A stretch of DNA of 64,000 nt from Candidatus Rokuibacteriota bacterium (GTDB taxonomy: Bacteria > Methylomirabilota > Methylomirabilia > Rokubacteriales > CSP1-6): contig QHSX01000050.1 of assembly GCA_003221695.1 (NCBI GenBank), positions 1-64,000 of the forward strand, given 5' to 3'. Under the pieces are notes generated by a model that was not told where the DNA came from, ran no database searches, and saw nothing but the letters and a program-made list of their open reading frames with translations. Positions 31,827 through 41,024 of the stretch are shown piece after piece; the stretch's first letter is position 1; each line of letters starts with the position of its first letter. The translations under genes and the position numbers were made by a program.

Positions 31827-33860
31827 ATGAGGCACCGTGTCTCGATCCTTTTGGCGGCATTCCTCGCGGCGATCTTCGTCTTCTCGCTCGACGATGGGAG
31901 GGCCTCGGCGTCCCACACCTGCGCCGCCGGCCCCTCGGTCTGCGGCCAGAACAGCGGGCTCGTCCCGTTCCACAAGGACGCCATCCTCGCGTCATTGATA
32001 TGGCCTAATGCCAAGACGGGATGTCCCAAGATGGCGATCTGGATGCGACCTTCCGAATACAAGCCCAAAGACTATTTGAACCCGACGCTGGGCGGCGTGT
32101 TTTCAGGATTCAACCCGAAATACCTGGAGCTCGTCCAGGGAGGCTTTGGGCTCACCCAGCTGGATCGGAGCGGCTGGTCACGCTACGCCCCCGACCTCGA
32201 GCGCGAGAATGCCCAACTGATTGACGTGTGCGGGCTCCAAGAGTCGATCGACTCGGAAAAGTTCACGAAGGCGAGCATCGCGACGCTCACGGATGCGGAC
32301 ATCGCCCTCACGGACCCGTTCTTCCAGGACGCCGGCTACTCCAGGGGGCTTAGCTACAACCTCTTCTGCATGGGCCAAGAGGCGGGGATCGACGGTCGCC
32401 TGTACGTCTTCGGCCTGCACGACAAGGGCGGGAACAACGGAGGCAGAAAGGTCAACATCTTCGATTCCAAGACTGAACAATGGGTCTGGAGGGGTACGAC
32501 CTGTGTCAGATCCGGATGGGAGACTGATCCCACCGGTACGATCCCCCCGCACTGCGACCCTCTCGACGAGACCAACACCGATCCCCCGCTCGCATCCGAT
32601 ATGAAGTATCAGCGCTGGTATCCGACCACCGTCACGCTCCCCGACGGCCGAATCCTGATCCTCTCCGGGACGGATCAGGACACGAGCGTCGGGGACGCCT
32701 TGGCTTCCCGCACGAAGGTCCGTCAGCCTGTGCCCGAGGTTTACGATCCCAGGACGGATAAGACGGTCGCGCTGGAAAACGCACGAAAGCTCCTCCCGAT
32801 GTATCCGCGGGCCTTCGTCGTCCAGACGGGCCCGGGAAAGAACGATTGGAAAGTGGCCGTGACGGCCGAGGTCGATCCCGAGCGCCCGCTGCCCGGGCAG
32901 CCGGGAGGCCCGAACATCCGCGGCTACGATCCCTTCTTCTATATCGGGAACACCCATCTGCTCGACGTCCAGGCTGCGCTGACCGACCCGAACATCCACG
33001 TGCCCGCAAGCAACCACTGGACCCACGTGGCCAAGGCCCTGAATGCTCACGAAGGGGCGGCGAGCGCGTTGAAGGTGAGGATCTTCGCCGACGGCACGTG
33101 GTCGCAAGAAGTGTTCTCGTTCGGCGGGGACAACGGCTCGGGCTCTGACGAGGTCGGGATGGTCGAGAAGATCAATTTCTCCGACCCGATTCCCGCGTGG
33201 CAGCGGCTCAGCGATCTCGTCCTGCCGGCGACCCAGAACAACATGGTGATCCTCCCGGATGGCAAGCTGCTCGTGGTGGGTGGCCGCGGGGCGGGTGTGA
33301 ACACCCTCCACTATCAGATGTTCGACCCGGCTGACGGGAGCAGGACAGACCTCATCGAGTCTTCCGTTCCACGGCACGATCATTCGACGGCGCTTCTTCA
33401 ACCAAACGGCGGCGTGTGGGTGATGGGGGGGAACCGGGTCCAGTTGATCCCGGGGGGCAACGAAAACCTGGCGATCCCCGTCACCGAGTTCTATCAGCCC
33501 CCGTACTTCTTCAAGGGGCCGCGGCCGGTCATCGAGAAGACGCCGTACAGGCTCCACTACGGAAAGACCTTCAAGCTGCGCGTGTCGCGCGGGGAGATCG
33601 GGTCGGTCGCGATCCTCCGGACCGGGCCGGTCACACACAACTGGACGTGGGGCAACCGGTACGTCGAGCTGCCGTTCGAAGCGGGCGAACACGGGCGCCT
33701 GGACGTCATGGCGCCACCGCTACCGGGCCTGGCGATCGCCGGCGACTACCTGCTGTTCGTGGTGAACAAGGACGGCGTCCCCAGCGAAGGCAAGCATATC
33801 CGACTGAGGCCCTCCGACGAACAGCTGGAGGACGAGGACGACCACGACCACGGCGCCTAG
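31827..33860 (+). CDS. Galactose-oxidase-like copper radical oxidase (kelch propeller, DUF1929 C-terminus)
   Basis: A 677-residue exported protein; ATG 31827 follows GGGGAGGG and a signal peptide ending near RASASH. Kelch-type strands end in DGRILILSG, GKLLVVGGRG and GGVWVMGGN, and a DUF1929 domain follows. Copper-site residues can be matched to galactose/glyoxal oxidase: Cys181 in LFCMGQ and Tyr265 in RWYPTTV for the thioether pair, His519 in RHDHST and His604 in VTHNW. The axial Tyr of the YHS motif is Asp518 here. The family oxidises primary alcohols or aldehydes and makes H2O2. The peroxidase gene downstream fits. Confidence 0.8.
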   Translation: MRHRVSILLAAFLAAIFVFSLDDGRASASHTCAAGPSVCGQNSGLVPFHKDAILASLIWPNAKTGCPKMAIWMRPSEYKPKDYLNPTLGGVFSGFNPKYLELVQGGFGLTQLDRSGWSRYAPDLERENAQLIDVCGLQESIDSEKFTKASIATLTDADIALTDPFFQDAGYSRGLSYNLFCMGQEAGIDGRLYVFGLHDKGGNNGGRKVNIFDSKTEQWVWRGTTCVRSGWETDPTGTIPPHCDPLDETNTDPPLASDMKYQRWYPTTVTLPDGRILILSGTDQDTSVGDALASRTKVRQPVPEVYDPRTDKTVALENARKLLPMYPRAFVVQTGPGKNDWKVAVTAEVDPERPLPGQPGGPNIRGYDPFFYIGNTHLLDVQAALTDPNIHVPASNHWTHVAKALNAHEGAASALKVRIFADGTWSQEVFSFGGDNGSGSDEVGMVEKINFSDPIPAWQRLSDLVLPATQNNMVILPDGKLLVVGGRGAGVNTLHYQMFDPADGSRTDLIESSVPRHDHSTALLQPNGGVWVMGGNRVQLIPGGNENLAIPVTEFYQPPYFFKGPRPVIEKTPYRLHYGKTFKLRVSRGEIGSVAILRTGPVTHNWTWGNRYVELPFEAGEHGRLDVMAPPLPGLAIAGDYLLFVVNKDGVPSEGKHIRLRPSDEQLEDEDDHDHGA

Positions 33861-33924
33861 GACGCCGATCGTTCTCCTGTCGATCCTGATCTCCGCCACG
33901 GTAGGTCAAGGCGCCGAGTACAAG

Positions 33925-34854
33925 GTGACGCTGCAGTTGGGCCTCCAGGAGCACGCCGCATATATTCCGGACGACAATCCACTGACATCCGAGAAGATTG
34001 CGCTCGGCAAGCAGTTCTTCTGGGACAAGCGCTGGTCCCGAAACGGCACGGTTGCGTGCGTGAGCTGTCACGACCCCAACCATGGTTGGGCTGACCCCCG
34101 CCAGTTTTCACTCACCTTCGAAGGAAAGCGGACGGGCCGCCACGCGTCAACGCTCCTCAATAGGCTGTTCAGCGATCGTCAGCACTGGACGGGGGAGCGT
34201 ACATCGTTGGAGGACCAAGCGATGAACGCCCGCGACCAGAGCCCCGAGCTGGTGGTCGAGCACCTCGGGGCAGTCCCCGCCTATCAAAAGCAGTTTCGCA
34301 AGGTCTTCGGGACCGACCTGAACGCCGAGGGCGTCGCCAAGGCGATTGCCGCCTATGTGCGGACGATTCTTTCGGGCAACTCGCCCTACGACCGATTCCA
34401 GGCCGGGGACACGGACGCCCTCTCTCCGGCTGCCCGGCGCGGTCTACGCCACTTCGAGGGCAGGTCCCACGGAAGAGGATGTATAGGCTGCCACGCTGGC
34501 TTCAACTTCACCGACGAGGGCTACTACAACATCGGGGTTGGGATGGACCGAGAGGATCCCGACTTAGGCCGGTACACCTTCACAAGAAGGGAGGCCGACA
34601 AGGGAGCGTTCAAGGCGCCCACGCTCCGCGATGTGGCGAGGCGTCCGCCGTATATGCACGACGGGAGCATGAAGACTCTCGAGGACGTCGTCGCCTTTTA
34701 CAACAAAGGCGGCCACAGGAACCCCTGGCTCTCGCCATTGATTCAGCCCCTCAACCTGTCTGCTTCTGAGCAGGCGGATCTCGTCGCGTTTCTCGAAGCG
34801 CTCACCGGTGAGGTCGCGCCGGAGGTTACTAGCCCGCCCACGTTGCCTCAGTAA
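33925..34854 (+). CDS. Di-haem cytochrome c peroxidase (CCP/MauG family)
   Basis: Two CxxCH motifs (CVSCH near residue 50, CIGCH near residue 190) and the LGKQFFWDKRWSRNGT and LRDVARRPPYMHDGS stretches define a di-haem peroxidase that reduces H2O2 in the periplasm. The only canonical start is GTG 33925. However, the frame is open upstream to 33808 and encodes TPIVLLSILISATVGQGAEY, a plausible signal peptide, without an ATG, GTG or TTG. A non-standard start or coupling to the preceding stop (33858-33860) may be used. The neighbour oxidase would supply H2O2. Confidence 0.85.
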   Translation: MTLQLGLQEHAAYIPDDNPLTSEKIALGKQFFWDKRWSRNGTVACVSCHDPNHGWADPRQFSLTFEGKRTGRHASTLLNRLFSDRQHWTGERTSLEDQAMNARDQSPELVVEHLGAVPAYQKQFRKVFGTDLNAEGVAKAIAAYVRTILSGNSPYDRFQAGDTDALSPAARRGLRHFEGRSHGRGCIGCHAGFNFTDEGYYNIGVGMDREDPDLGRYTFTRREADKGAFKAPTLRDVARRPPYMHDGSMKTLEDVVAFYNKGGHRNPWLSPLIQPLNLSASEQADLVAFLEALTGEVAPEVTSPPTLPQ

Positions 34855-34864
34855 GCGCCTTCGT

Positions 34865-36007
34865 TCAGCGGATGAAGCCGTAGAACCTGCCCGCGTTCTC
34901 GCAGACGACCTTCTGTCGGACGTCGGCCGGCAGGTGCCCGAGCTCACGCTGGATGACCTCACGGGAGTCGGGCCAGACGCCGTCGGGGTGCGGGAAGTCC
35001 GAGCCCCACATGACGTTGTCGACCCCGATCTCGTCGAGCAGCTTGATGCCGACGCGATCCGTCTGGTAGGTCGCCCGGCACTGACGGCGCCAATAATCGC
35101 TCGGCCGCGTGCGGAGGCCGAGGTCCTTGAACTGGTCCTCCCATTCCGCGTCCATGCGCTCGAGGATGTAGGGGATCCAGCCGATGCCGCTCTCGCCGAT
35201 GACAATCCGCAGTGTCGGGTACCGCTCGAGCACGCCACCAAAGATCAACGACATGAGGATCGTCGCCATGTGGATCTGGAAGCCGCTGATGTGGACGGCG
35301 TGCGCGACCCGCCCGAGGGGCGGTGGGAGCTTCGTGAAATCGGGCCGCTGGCCGCCGATCGTGTGGAAGTGAAGGGGCAGGCGCGCCTCGTTGACGACGT
35401 CCCAGAACGGAGTCCACTGCGGGTCCCAGAGCGGCGGCATGTCGGGCGAGTTGGCGACGTCGAGGCCGCGGACGCCGCCGCGCTTGAGGACCCGCGTCAC
35501 TTCGTCCACCGCTGCCTCCACCGGCTGGTTGGGGATGGACGCGAGCCCCGCGTAGCGGTCGGGATGGGTGTGACAGAAGTCGGCGAGCCACTCGTTGTAG
35601 ATGCGCATGACCTCGACGGCGGCCTCGGAGTCCTCCAGGCGCCGCGTCGTGCCGAGGATCCCGTAGAGCACCTCGGCCTGGACGCCGTCGCGGTCCTGGT
35701 CCCGGAGGCGCAGCTCGGGGTCGGTGAGGCGGCGGATGCCGCGCTTGCCGTCGTCGTAGAGCCCGGTCGCGGCCATGCGATCGGAACGGTGGATCTGGCC
35801 GGGGATGTACTCGCGCCCGGCCGACCCCATGCCGTTCACGAGCCCGAGCGTCGCCCCTCTCGTTGTCACCCACAGGGGCCCCTTCGGCCCGTCGGTGACG
35901 TAGGGCATGCGCTCGCGCAGGGCTTCCGTGGCGTTCGCCGTGAAGAGATCAGGCGGCAGCCAGCAGAGATCGATGTGGCAGTCGGCCGAGATCCTCTCGT
36001 ATCGCAT
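34865..36007 (-). CDS. Amidohydrolase-2 family protein (ACMSD-like), copy 2
   Basis: A 380-residue paralogue of the protein at 21334. The shared N-terminus is MRYERISADCHID...LPPDLFTANA, and the C-terminal metal Asp lies in MWGSDFPHPDG. Ligand His residues are retained in HFHTIGG. It is followed upstream on the same strand by an LLM oxidoreductase (15-base gap), so LLM then amidohydrolase form an operon here, whereas copy 1 pairs with a MetE-like protein. Parallel catabolic modules acting on related compounds are likely. Confidence 0.87.
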   Translation of the reverse strand: MRYERISADCHIDLCWLPPDLFTANATEALRERMPYVTDGPKGPLWVTTRGATLGLVNGMGSAGREYIPGQIHRSDRMAATGLYDDGKRGIRRLTDPELRLRDQDRDGVQAEVLYGILGTTRRLEDSEAAVEVMRIYNEWLADFCHTHPDRYAGLASIPNQPVEAAVDEVTRVLKRGGVRGLDVANSPDMPPLWDPQWTPFWDVVNEARLPLHFHTIGGQRPDFTKLPPPLGRVAHAVHISGFQIHMATILMSLIFGGVLERYPTLRIVIGESGIGWIPYILERMDAEWEDQFKDLGLRTRPSDYWRRQCRATYQTDRVGIKLLDEIGVDNVMWGSDFPHPDGVWPDSREVIQRELGHLPADVRQKVVCENAGRFYGFIR

Positions 36008-36022
36008 CGTGCGCCTCCTCCG

Positions 36023-37087
36023 TCAGGAGCGAAACCGGGGGATGACCTCGCGGGCGAACAGCTCCATCGAGCGCCGCACACGCTCCTGGGGGAGGCCGCC
36101 GAAGTTCATCCAGCAGAGCGTCTCGCCGACGCCGAGACGGCGCAGCTCGTCGATCTTCTCGGCGACCGTGTCGGGGGCGCCGAAGGCCAGGGTTTCGGCG
36201 ACGAGCTGGTCCCAGGTGATCTTCCCCAGGCGCTCCGCCATGGCGCGGAACCCCGGCTGGAGCAGCGGGTGCACGCGCTCGATCCGCTCGGGGATCAGGA
36301 AGCGCCGCAGAGCCTCCTGATACCAGAGCTCGGCGTCCTTCGCCTCGGCCAGCGCTTCGGCGTCGGTCGGCGCGACGTAGATGTGGCGCGAGACTCCCCA
36401 GCGGCTCAACAGGCCCGCGATCTCGGCGTCGTTCCGGCCCGCCTTTCGGCACGCCCTCACGTAGGTGTCGCGTTGCTGGACAAGCTGGTCGATCGGTCCC
36501 CGCAAGAGCGAGTTGAGCATCGGCAGCCCACGGAGCGCGGTGGCCTCGATCGTGTCGGGACTCACGCACACCACGTAGAGCGGGGGATGGGGCCGCTGCA
36601 GGGGCTTGGGGATCACCCGGACCTCGGGGATCGTGTAGTGGCGGCCCTCGTAGGCGAAGCGCTCCAGGGTCCACGCGCGGATCAGGATCCCGAGGGCCTC
36701 CTCGAAGCGCTCACGGCTCTCGATCTGGGGGACGCGATAGCCCTCGAACTCGACCGGGCGGTTGCCGCGTCCCACCCCGACGTCCAGACGTCCGCCGCTC
36801 AGGATATCGACCATCGCGAGCTCTTCGGCGAGCCGGACCGGATCGTGGAAGGGGAGGATCGCGGCGGCCAGGCCGATCCGCACGCGCCGGGTCCGCATGG
36901 CGGCGGCGGCCGCCAGGACCGCCGGCGAGACCGAGAGACCGTACTCGATGAAGTGGTGCTCGGTGAGCCAGAGGCTGTCGAAGCCGAGCTCTTCCGTCCA
37001 CGCCATCTGCTCGATCTCGCGCCGGAAGACGTCGGCATGGCTGAGGGCCGGGGGCGCCTGGAGGAAGTAGTAGGTTCCGAAGCGCAT
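36023..37087 (-). CDS. LLM-class flavin-dependent oxidoreductase
   Basis: A 354-residue luciferase-like enzyme. It begins MRFGTYYFLQAPP and contains LGFDSLWLTEHHF, ILSGGRLDVGVGRGNRPVEF and PLQRPHPPLYVVCVS. The TEHHF motif is typical of bacterial luciferase-like monooxygenases that use reduced flavin. It is the first gene of the unit with amidohydrolase copy 2. A 49-base gap separates it from another LLM gene transcribed the other way. Substrate unknown. Confidence 0.88.
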   Translation of the reverse strand: MRFGTYYFLQAPPALSHADVFRREIEQMAWTEELGFDSLWLTEHHFIEYGLSVSPAVLAAAAAMRTRRVRIGLAAAILPFHDPVRLAEELAMVDILSGGRLDVGVGRGNRPVEFEGYRVPQIESRERFEEALGILIRAWTLERFAYEGRHYTIPEVRVIPKPLQRPHPPLYVVCVSPDTIEATALRGLPMLNSLLRGPIDQLVQQRDTYVRACRKAGRNDAEIAGLLSRWGVSRHIYVAPTDAEALAEAKDAELWYQEALRRFLIPERIERVHPLLQPGFRAMAERLGKITWDQLVAETLAFGAPDTVAEKIDELRRLGVGETLCWMNFGGLPQERVRRSMELFAREVIPRFRS

Positions 37088-37136
37088 CTCTCTCCGGCGC
37101 AGACTCTACCTCAGGAGTAGAATCCGTGCCAACGCC

Positions 37137-38222
37137 GTGAAGAGCCTCGGATATTTCGCGATGCCGCTGCACCCGCCCGGCGCCGACCCGGCGCAAACGA
37201 TGGAGGAAGATCTCGAGCAGCTCGTCACGCTCGAGCGCGTGGGGTTCGAGGAGGCGTGGATCGGTGAGCACATCACGGCCGTGTGGGAGAACATCCCGTG
37301 TCCCGACCTGTTCATCGCCAAGGCGCTCGGCCTGACGCACCGGATGAAGCTCGGCACGGGGGTGTCCTGTCTCCCGAATCACAATCCGCTCATGCTCGCG
37401 CAGCGCATCGCCCAGCTCGACCAGATGGCGCGGGGCCGCTTCTACTGGGGCGTCGGCTCCGGCGGGTTCCCGGGCGACTTCGAGCTGTTCGGCGTCGATC
37501 CGAAGAGCGGTGAGCAGCGCGGGATCACCCGGGCGATCCTCGATCTCATCCTCGAGCTCTGGAACGACCCGAAGCCCGGCCTCTACGAGTCCAAGTACTG
37601 GCGCTTCCGCATCCCCGAGCCCCAGGCGGACATCGGGCTCCACCTCCACCTGCGACCGTACCAGCGCCCCCATCCGCCCATCGGTGTGGCCGGCGTGTCG
37701 GCGAAGTCGGAGACGCTGATCCTGGCGGGCGAGCGCGGCTACATCCCGATGAGCATCAACTTCGTCCCGCCCCGGATCCTCCGCTCCCACTGGGCGAGCG
37801 TCGAGGAAGGGGCCGCGCGCGTCGGGCGTGTCGCCGACCGAACCAGCTGGCGGATCGCCCGCGACGTCTACGTCGCCGACACGAACGCGCGCGCGCGGCG
37901 CGAGGCGCTCGAGGGACCGCTCGCGCGCGATTACCGCGACTACTTCCTGCGGCTGCTCGGCAAGATGCGGGGGCTCGAGATCCTCAAGGTGGACCCCGCG
38001 ATGCCCGACGCCGACGTGACGCTCTCGTACCTCCTCGACAACATCTGGATCGTCGGCGATCCCGACACGGTCGCCGCCAGGCTGACGGCGCTGGGCGAGG
38101 AGGTGGGAGGGTTCGGCACGCTCCTCGTGATCGCCCACGAGTGGCGCCCGCGGGCGGCGTGGGAGCGGTCGATGGTGCTGCTCCAGGAGCAGGTGCTGCC
38201 GCGGGTGACCACGGGCGCGTGA
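37137..38222 (+). CDS. LLM-class flavin-dependent oxidoreductase (limonene-monooxygenase-like)
   Basis: A 361-residue luciferase-like enzyme with GFEEAWIGEHITAVWEN, MARGRFYWGVGSGGFPGDF and RPYQRPHPPIGVAGVS. It resembles the long-form LLM subfamily that includes limonene 1,2-monooxygenase. GTG 37137 is the only start at the conserved N-terminus. TAGAAT at 37118 may be a -10 giving a very short leader. Its stop overlaps the chrA start as GTGA. Confidence 0.87.
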   Translation: MKSLGYFAMPLHPPGADPAQTMEEDLEQLVTLERVGFEEAWIGEHITAVWENIPCPDLFIAKALGLTHRMKLGTGVSCLPNHNPLMLAQRIAQLDQMARGRFYWGVGSGGFPGDFELFGVDPKSGEQRGITRAILDLILELWNDPKPGLYESKYWRFRIPEPQADIGLHLHLRPYQRPHPPIGVAGVSAKSETLILAGERGYIPMSINFVPPRILRSHWASVEEGAARVGRVADRTSWRIARDVYVADTNARARREALEGPLARDYRDYFLRLLGKMRGLEILKVDPAMPDADVTLSYLLDNIWIVGDPDTVAARLTALGEEVGGFGTLLVIAHEWRPRAAWERSMVLLQEQVLPRVTTGA

Positions 38223-39373
38223 GGCCCGCCACACCCCTCGGTGAGGTCGCTCTCCTCTTCGTGAAGCTCGGCGTCATCGGCTTCGGCGGGCCGGCCGCCC
38301 ACATCGCGCTCATGCGCGAGGAGGTCGTCACACGGCGGAAGTGGGTGAGCGACGAGCGTTTCCTCGACCTCTTGGGCATGACCAACCTGATCCCCGGCCC
38401 GAACTCCACCGAGATGGCGATTCACCTCGGCTACGTCCGCGCCGGCTGGCCCGGCCTCCTCGCCGGCGGCGCCTGCTTCATCCTCCCCGCGATGGCGATC
38501 GTCTGGGCGCTTGCCTGGGCGTATGTGCGCTACGGCGGGGAGCCGCAGGTCGGCTGGCTCCTTTACGGCGTCAAGCCGGTGATCATCGCGGTCGTCGTCC
38601 AGGCGATCTGGGGGCTCGGGAGGACCGCGGTGAAGGGGACGCTGCTCGCCGCGGTCGCTCTCGCCGCGCTCGTGCTCTCGCTGGCGGGCGTGAACGAGAT
38701 CCTCTTGCTGCTCGCGGGGGGCCTCGTGGTCCCCCTCGCGCGGTCGGTCCGAGGGGCGTGGGTCGCCGTCGCCGCCGCGCCGGTGGCGACCGTGCTGGGC
38801 GGCGCGGTGCCCGTGGTCGCGCAGGGCATGGCGACGGGGGCGCCCCTCGGCCTCACCACGCTGTTCGTCACGTTCCTCAAGATCGGCTCCGTCCTCTACG
38901 GCAGCGGCTACGTGCTGCTCGCGTTCCTCCGCAACGACTTCGTCGATCGGCTCCACTGGCTCACCGACCGGCAGCTCCTCGACGCCGTGGCGATCGGCCA
39001 GTTCACGCCTGGCCCCGTGCTCACGACCGCCACGTTCGTCGGCTACCTCGTCGGGGGCGGGGCCGGGGCGGTCCTCGCGACGGTCGGCATCTTCCTGCCG
39101 TCGTTCGTGTTCGTGGCGGCGAGCCGCCCGCTCCTGCTGAAGATCCGAGGGTCGCGCTGGACGGCGGCGTTCCTCGACGGCGTGAACGTCGCCGCGCTCG
39201 GCTTGATGGCGGCGGTGGTGTGGGAGCTCGCGCAGGCGGCCGTGACCGACGGGCTGACGGCGCTCCTGGCGCTCGTCGCCGCGGTCCTGTTCATCGGATC
39301 CAAGGTCAACTCGGTCTGGCTGATCCTGGGCGGCGGCGGCATCGGCCTCGCCGCCAGGTACCTCGTCGGCTGA
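38219..39373 (+). CDS. chrA: Chromate transporter family protein (ChrA)
   Basis: A 384-residue inner-membrane protein of the CHR family with two homologous halves of about six helices each. The N-terminal half has FVKLGVIGFGGPAAHIALMREE and NLIPGPNSTEMAIHLGY; the second half repeats the pattern in FLKIGSVLYGSGYVLLAF and AIGQFTPGPVLTTATFVGY. The start is taken at GTG 38219, overlapping the LLM stop by 4 bases, because the 26 extra track residues are not hydrophobic or conserved. CHR proteins export chromate, possibly using sulfate gradients. Confidence 0.88.
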   Translation: MRPATPLGEVALLFVKLGVIGFGGPAAHIALMREEVVTRRKWVSDERFLDLLGMTNLIPGPNSTEMAIHLGYVRAGWPGLLAGGACFILPAMAIVWALAWAYVRYGGEPQVGWLLYGVKPVIIAVVVQAIWGLGRTAVKGTLLAAVALAALVLSLAGVNEILLLLAGGLVVPLARSVRGAWVAVAAAPVATVLGGAVPVVAQGMATGAPLGLTTLFVTFLKIGSVLYGSGYVLLAFLRNDFVDRLHWLTDRQLLDAVAIGQFTPGPVLTTATFVGYLVGGGAGAVLATVGIFLPSFVFVAASRPLLLKIRGSRWTAAFLDGVNVAALGLMAAVVWELAQAAVTDGLTALLALVAAVLFIGSKVNSVWLILGGGGIGLAARYLVG

Positions 39374-39428
39374 GCGTGGCCCGGATTTGCGGGGCGCGCA
39401 CGGTCACGTTACGATCAACCAAGCCCGC

Positions 39429-40013
39429 ATGAAGCGACGGTGCGCGTGGGCGAACGGCGATCGGGCGATGCTCCGCTACCACGACGAGGAGTGGGGGGTG
39501 CCGGTCCACGGCGACCGGCGGCTCTTCGAGCTCCTCATCCTCGAGGCTGCCCAGGCGGGGCTCAGCTGGGCGACGATCCTCAGGAAACGTGCGGCGTACC
39601 GCCGGGCCTTCGACGGCTTCGAGCCCGCCCGAGTCGCCCGCTTCGGGGCGCCTCGGATCCGGCGACTCCTCGGGGATGCGGGCATCGTGAGGAACCGCGC
39701 GAAGATCGAGGCGGCGGTGGGCAATGCCCGCGCGGTGCTCGCCGTGCGACGAGAGCACGGGACCTTCGACGCCTGGCTCTGGCGATCCGTCGCCGGCGCG
39801 CCGCGCCAGAGCACGTGGACATCGTGGCGCGAGGTGCCGGCCGAGACGGACCTGTCGCGCGCGCTCAGCCGGGACTTGAAGGCGCACGGGTTCACGTTCG
39901 TGGGGCCGACGATCTGCTACGCGTTCATGCAGGCGACGGGGATGGTGAACGATCACACGACGGACTGCTTTCGATGGCGGGAGGTCCGGCGGCTCGCGAG
40001 GAGCGACCGCTGA
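39429..40013 (+). CDS. tag: DNA-3-methyladenine glycosylase I
   Basis: A 194-residue helix-hairpin-helix DNA glycosylase that removes 3-methyladenine from alkylated DNA. The zinc-binding residues are recognisable: Cys in MKRRCAWA and His in RYHDEEWG at the N-terminus, His and Cys in NDHTTDCF at the C-terminus. The GLSWATILRKR and GPTICYAFMQATGMVNDH stretches are typical. ATG 39429 replaces the longer track start. Its last 40 bases overlap the next gene in another frame. Confidence 0.92.
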   Translation: MKRRCAWANGDRAMLRYHDEEWGVPVHGDRRLFELLILEAAQAGLSWATILRKRAAYRRAFDGFEPARVARFGAPRIRRLLGDAGIVRNRAKIEAAVGNARAVLAVRREHGTFDAWLWRSVAGAPRQSTWTSWREVPAETDLSRALSRDLKAHGFTFVGPTICYAFMQATGMVNDHTTDCFRWREVRRLARSDR

Positions 40014-40996
40014 GCCGCGCGCTCGCCCTGCTCAGCGTTCTGCTCACCGCCGGAGTCGCGGAGGCCGGCGGCTCGAACTACGGGATCGCGCCGGGCGCGC
40101 GGCCGAAGGTCGAGGGGCGGATCTCGGAGTGGAAGGTCCCGACGCCCCAGTTCGCGCGCGATCCGGCGCCCGGACCCGACGGCAACATCTACATCGCGGT
40201 GATGGCCGGTAATAAGATCGCCCGGTTCGACACCCGGGCGAAGACTTTCACCGAGTGGGACCTGCCGCCCGGCACCCGGCCGCACGGCCTGCTCGTCGAT
40301 CGCACGGGCCGCGTCTGGTATACCGGCAACGGGAACGGCACGATCGGTGAGCTCGATCCGAAGACGGGCACGGTGGTGCCGCACAGGGCGCCCTCGGGCG
40401 GCGACCCGCACACGCTCGTCCTCGACGCGCAGGGCGTCATCTGGTTCACCGTGCAGTCCGGCGACCGGATCGGTCGGTTCGACACGCGCACGGGCGCCTT
40501 CACCGAGTACACGACCCGCGGCCGCCCGTACGGGATCGCGCTCGACCGTGCAGGCAACGTGTGGTTCTGCGAGATCGCCGGCGATCGCCTCGGCCGGCTC
40601 GACCCCAAGACGGGCACGATCACGGAGGTGGCGCTCGAGCGCGGCGCGCAGCCCCGCCGCATGGCGCTGGCGCCCGACGGCTCGCTCTGGGTGACGCTCT
40701 ATGGACGCGGCAAGCTCGTGCGCGTAGACCCGGCGGCGCAGAAAATCGTGAAGGAGTACACGCTGCCGGCCGGCGAGCGGGGCGGACCGTACGCCGTCAC
40801 GGTCGACGGGGCGGGGGCGGTGTGGGTCAACGAGATCCAGACGGACACCGTCGTGCGCCTCGACCCGAAGACGGACGCGCTCCGCGTCTTCACGCTCCCG
40901 TCGCGGGACGTCGGGATCCGGAAGATGATCGTGGATGCTGACGGACGCCTGTGGTACATGGGCAGCCACAACGGCCGCCTCGGGGTGATCGAGTAA
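39974..40996 (+). CDS. Vgb-like (virginiamycin B lyase/SMP-30-type) beta-propeller protein, exported
   Basis: A 340-residue seven-bladed propeller resembling virginiamycin B lyase and streptogramin-lyase-like proteins. Repeats such as GNIYIAVMAGNKIARFD, GRVWYTGNGNGTIGELD and GNVWFCEIAGDRLGRLD recur about every 42 residues. ATG 39974 gives a signal peptide (SRALALLSVLLTAGVAEAGG) and overlaps tag by 40 bases. True Vgb linearises streptogramin B; most relatives have unknown function. Export argues against cytoplasmic resistance. Confidence 0.8.
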   Translation: MAGGPAAREERPLSRALALLSVLLTAGVAEAGGSNYGIAPGARPKVEGRISEWKVPTPQFARDPAPGPDGNIYIAVMAGNKIARFDTRAKTFTEWDLPPGTRPHGLLVDRTGRVWYTGNGNGTIGELDPKTGTVVPHRAPSGGDPHTLVLDAQGVIWFTVQSGDRIGRFDTRTGAFTEYTTRGRPYGIALDRAGNVWFCEIAGDRLGRLDPKTGTITEVALERGAQPRRMALAPDGSLWVTLYGRGKLVRVDPAAQKIVKEYTLPAGERGGPYAVTVDGAGAVWVNEIQTDTVVRLDPKTDALRVFTLPSRDVGIRKMIVDADGRLWYMGSHNGRLGVIE

Positions 40997-41024
40997 AGGC
41001 GACAGCCTGGAGGGAGCGGGAGTG

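Noticed and set aside
37102-37123. Divergent -10 elements TAGAGT/TAGAAT between the LLM genes
   Set aside because: No -35 element at proper distance on either strand; left only as a remark in the gene entry.
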